Assembly: GCA_963702995.1 (NCBI GenBank) | Contig: OY969783.1 | Span: 1,860,001-1,924,000 of the forward strand | Direction: 5' to 3' | Length of the DNA stretch: 64,000 bases | DNA from: MFD04580-c1 sp963702995 | GTDB lineage: Bacteria > Planctomycetota > Phycisphaerae > Tepidisphaerales > Tepidisphaeraceae | Shown: positions 61,923-64,000 of the stretch, one piece after another | Position numbering within the stretch: position 1 is the stretch's first letter | Layout: each line of letters opens with the position of its first letter | The notes under the pieces: generated by a model | The model's database searches: none | What the model saw: the letters and a program-made list of their open reading frames with translations, nothing else | What the model was told of the DNA's origin: nothing | Made by a program: the position numbers and the translations under genes

Positions 61923-63546
61923 ATGCGTATGAACGATTCGCGTGGGCAAGGGCGTGACGGGTCTCGAGCGAGCCCGACCGAGCCCAACAAGACTTTCGAC
62001 TCCCGCATCGGCGCGGGGATCGGCGCGCGGCTGCGCCCGCTCCTGGCTGAATGAAAGCCTCGCGGCGCTGCCGACCCGTGAACAAGTCGATCGGATGATC
62101 GCCCGCGAAACCGCCCGCGCCGAACGCAGCGGCGGCTTCTTCTCCCTCGTCCTGTTCCCGCTGCGCGGCGCTCGCTCGGGCCGTTCGGGCCGCCGCCCCT
62201 TGCCGGCGACCGACCGCCGCCTGGTCCTGACGCTCCTCCGCCGCGTGCGCCTGACGGACGACATCGGCTGGTTCGGCGAGCGCCACCTGTGCGTCCTTCT
62301 TCCTGATACGCCTCCGACCGGGGCGAAGATCTTCGCCGATAGCGTTTGCGATCTCGTCGCGCGCAAGTCGCCGCGCCCGGCCGCGGTCGTCTATTCGTAC
62401 CCGTTTCACTTCGATGGCGATGGGAATGTCGATTCCCCCGGCCCGATGCCGACCAACGGGCGCCGGGTGGCGCGGCTGATCGCCGCCGAGATCGATGGCC
62501 ACCCCCATGTGCAGGGGCTTCCCGCCAATTCGCACGCCGTTAATGGGGCCAACGGGCACGCCGGCCCGAAGGTTCACCACGGCGGCACAAGCCACGCCCC
62601 CGCCAACGGGCGCGACCACGGTTCGGCCCATCGGCATGAGCCGCACCCCCGCCGGGAGCTTCCCGGCCCGCTCCTGGAGGCCGGCCTGGGGGAGGAAGAG
62701 CTTGACGCCGCGGGTGGCGTCGCGACCGCCGTCATGGAGGCGCCGCGGCCGGATAAACGGCCCGCCCCGGATAAACGGCCCGCCCCGGATGAACGGCTTG
62801 CCCCGGATGAACGGCTTGCCCCGGATGAACGGGTTGCCCCGGAAGTGACGCGCGCCGACCTGATGCCCTTCGTCGTAGGCGGCGTAAAGGCCGAACTGTC
62901 GGTCTATCACCCCGACGTGCTCCCGCTGCACCCGCTGCTCGCTCGGCCGATGCCGTGTTGGAAGCGCGTGATCGACATCGTAGGGGCCCTGTTCGGCCTG
63001 ATGATGCTGATGCCCCTGTTCGCGGTGGTCGCGATCGGGATCAAGCTCACCAGCCCCGGGCCGGTGATCTTCCGCCAGCGCCGCTCGGGCCTGGGCGGCC
63101 GAGCTTTCAAAATCTACAAGTTCCGAACCATGTGCGTCGATGCCGAGGCGAAGCAAAAGGACCTGCGGCACAAGAGCGAGCAGGACGGCCCGGCGTTCAA
63201 GCTGAAGAACGACCCGCGCGTGACGCGCATCGGCAACATCCTTCGCAAGACCAGCATCGACGAGCTTCCCCAGCTCTGGAACGTGCTGCGGGGCGAGATG
63301 TCCCTGGTCGGCCCGCGCCCCCTGCCCGTTGGCGAATCCGACGCCTGCGAGCGCTGGCAGCGCCGGCGCCTCGACGTCACTCCCGGCCTCACCTGCATCT
63401 GGCAGGTTCAGGGTCGCTCGACGGTGACGTTCGCCGAATGGGTTCGAATGGACGTCGCCTACATGCGCCGCCGGACCTTCTGGCACGACGTGTCGATCAT
63501 TCTCAAGACCGTCCCGGCCGTCCTGCTTCGAAAGGGCGCCCGCTGA
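61923..63546 (+). CDS. Polyprenyl sugar-phosphate transferase with degenerate GGDEF-like N-terminus (probable frameshift)
   Basis: ATG 61923 follows GAGGAAGGGG and begins MRMNDSRGQGRDGSR, but a one-base shift near 62045 is needed to join the main frame (WLNESLAALPTREQVDRMIA). Without it the main frame could start at 61942. Residues about 40-150 (RAERSGGFFSLVLFPL; VRLTDDIGWFGERHLCVLLP) look like a GGDEF fold with a lost active site. A His/Pro linker with hexapeptide repeats (APDERL) follows. The C-terminus is a bacterial sugar transferase: KRVIDIVGALFGLMMLMPLF, GPVIFRQRRSGLGGRAFKIY, KFRTMCVDAEAKQ and LPQLWNVLRGEMSLVGPRPL. It loads the first sugar phosphate on undecaprenyl phosphate for exopolysaccharide. 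Confidence 0.88.
62749..62838 (+). repeat. 18-bp minisatellite within the sugar transferase gene
   Basis: There are five in-frame units (CCGGATAAACGGCCCGCC twice, then CCGGATGAACGGCTTGCC and variants). They encode P-D-K/E-R-x-A hexapeptides in the linker between the N-terminal domain and the catalytic domain. Confidence 0.9.
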
Positions 63547-63644
63547 AACGTCGATGACCCACCGAGGCGGCGTCGCTCGCGAGCGCGAGCCCGTCGCCTC
63601 GTTGCGTCGCCAGGAAGGTGCCCTCGCCTTTTGAAGTCCCTGAT

Positions 63645-64000
63645 ATGACGACCCTCGCGGCCGATCGGCCCTCTACTGCTGCCCCCTCGGGAGATGCCCC
63701 GATCGCTTTGGCGTTCGGTTGGCCCCGGAAGTTCCCTCTCTTCAACGGCGTGTTGGTCAGCGCGACCCACTACGCCGAGGTCGTCGCCCACTGCCTGCGA
63801 AACGCCCAGGCCGGTGTCCCCGCGCTGATCGACCTTATGCCGGTCAGCGTGCTGATCCCGGCCGTACGCGATGCCGACCTTCGCGAAAAGCTTAACACCT
63901 TCGACGTTGTCGCCCCTGATGGACAGCCCGTTCGGTGGTCGCTTAACTACTTTCATCAGGCGGGGCTCACGGACCGAGTTTACGGCCCGGAGCTGATGCG
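63645..64000 (+). CDS. WecG/TagA/CpsF family glycosyltransferase, N-terminal part
   Basis: ATG 63645 opens a frame that runs off the window end; 118 complete codons are visible. The sequence includes KFPLFNGVLVSATHYAEVVA, then HCLRNAQAGVPALIDLMPVS and FDVVAPDGQPVRWSLNYFHQ, ending LTDRVYGPELM. The order of these motifs and DRVYGPEL match the WecG/TagA family, which adds the second sugar (often ManNAc) to an undecaprenyl-linked primer. Following a sugar-phosphate transferase by 98 bases, it extends the same lipid-linked intermediate in exopolysaccharide synthesis. Confidence 0.85.
   Translation, partial: MTTLAADRPSTAAPSGDAPIALAFGWPRKFPLFNGVLVSATHYAEVVAHCLRNAQAGVPALIDLMPVSVLIPAVRDADLREKLNTFDVVAPDGQPVRWSLNYFHQAGLTDRVYGPELM

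Noticed and set aside
61540..63486. 648-codon open frame antisense to the sugar transferase
   Set aside because: It covers a strongly conserved gene on the plus strand, and its NPFIRGKPFIRG repeats are the reverse reading of the minisatellite.

Overview
The window is high-GC bacterial chromosome with densely packed genes. Three genes encode prepilin-type '[17 protein letters not shown]' proteins with an H-rich/DGH tail, as in planctomycete pseudopilin-like families. Together with a TadG-like protein carrying a PEP-CTERM-type extracellular domain and abundant palindromic intergenic repeats, this points to Planctomycetota, probably Phycisphaerae. That placement is inference; no rRNA or other phylogenetic marker was tested.

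Layout. 1-1.5 kb: the end of an ECF sigma-factor gene, a membrane protein and a secreted helical protein (+). 1.8-14.9 kb: a Tad (Flp-type) pilus locus on the minus strand. In transcription order it holds two Flp pilins, prepilin peptidase, TadE, a TadG-like adhesin candidate, a 0.97 kb repeat-filled gap, CpaB, the CpaC secretin, CpaE, the TadA ATPase, TadB, TadC and a lipoprotein. 15.6-18.2 kb: a secreted glycoside hydrolase (+). 18.4-29.7 kb: a minus-strand oligopeptide ABC transporter locus with two binding proteins, two permease pairs and one ATPase pair, and a DUF433/DUF5615 toxin-antitoxin-like pair lodged inside. 29.8-34.4 kb: a secreted hypothetical protein, the redox regulator Rex with a recognisable operator upstream, and two pseudopilin-like genes. 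34.6-41.8 kb: ProRS, a XisH/XisI pair next to a Uma2 nuclease-like gene, a cupin protein, an ATGA-coupled pseudopilin/XRE pair and a NIPSNAP protein. 42.2-48.7 kb: helicase HrpB and three secreted proteins of uncertain role. 48.7-52.4 kb: a MacA/MacB-type export operon. 52.7-60.9 kb: a Tat-exported amine oxidase, two methyltransferases flanking a DUF4258 pair, a GT39-like membrane glycosyltransferase, a hotdog-fold protein and a polytopic membrane protein. 61.9 kb to the end: the start of a polysaccharide cluster, with a polyprenyl sugar-phosphate transferase carrying a degenerate GGDEF-like N-terminus and a WecG/TagA-type glycosyltransferase cut by the window edge.

Roughly 26 single-base frameshifts interrupt otherwise well-conserved genes, 13 of them in the Tad locus. 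Many lie in homopolymers, and the protein sequence resumes at once in another frame. I therefore read them mainly as sequencing or assembly errors and annotate the genes at full length, while noting that real decay of the Tad locus cannot be excluded. The most unusual non-coding element is an alternating array of two palindromic repeat families (A-B-A-A-B-A) inside the Tad locus. Other dispersed palindromes, 18-bp and 20-bp minisatellites and a Rex operator are listed separately.
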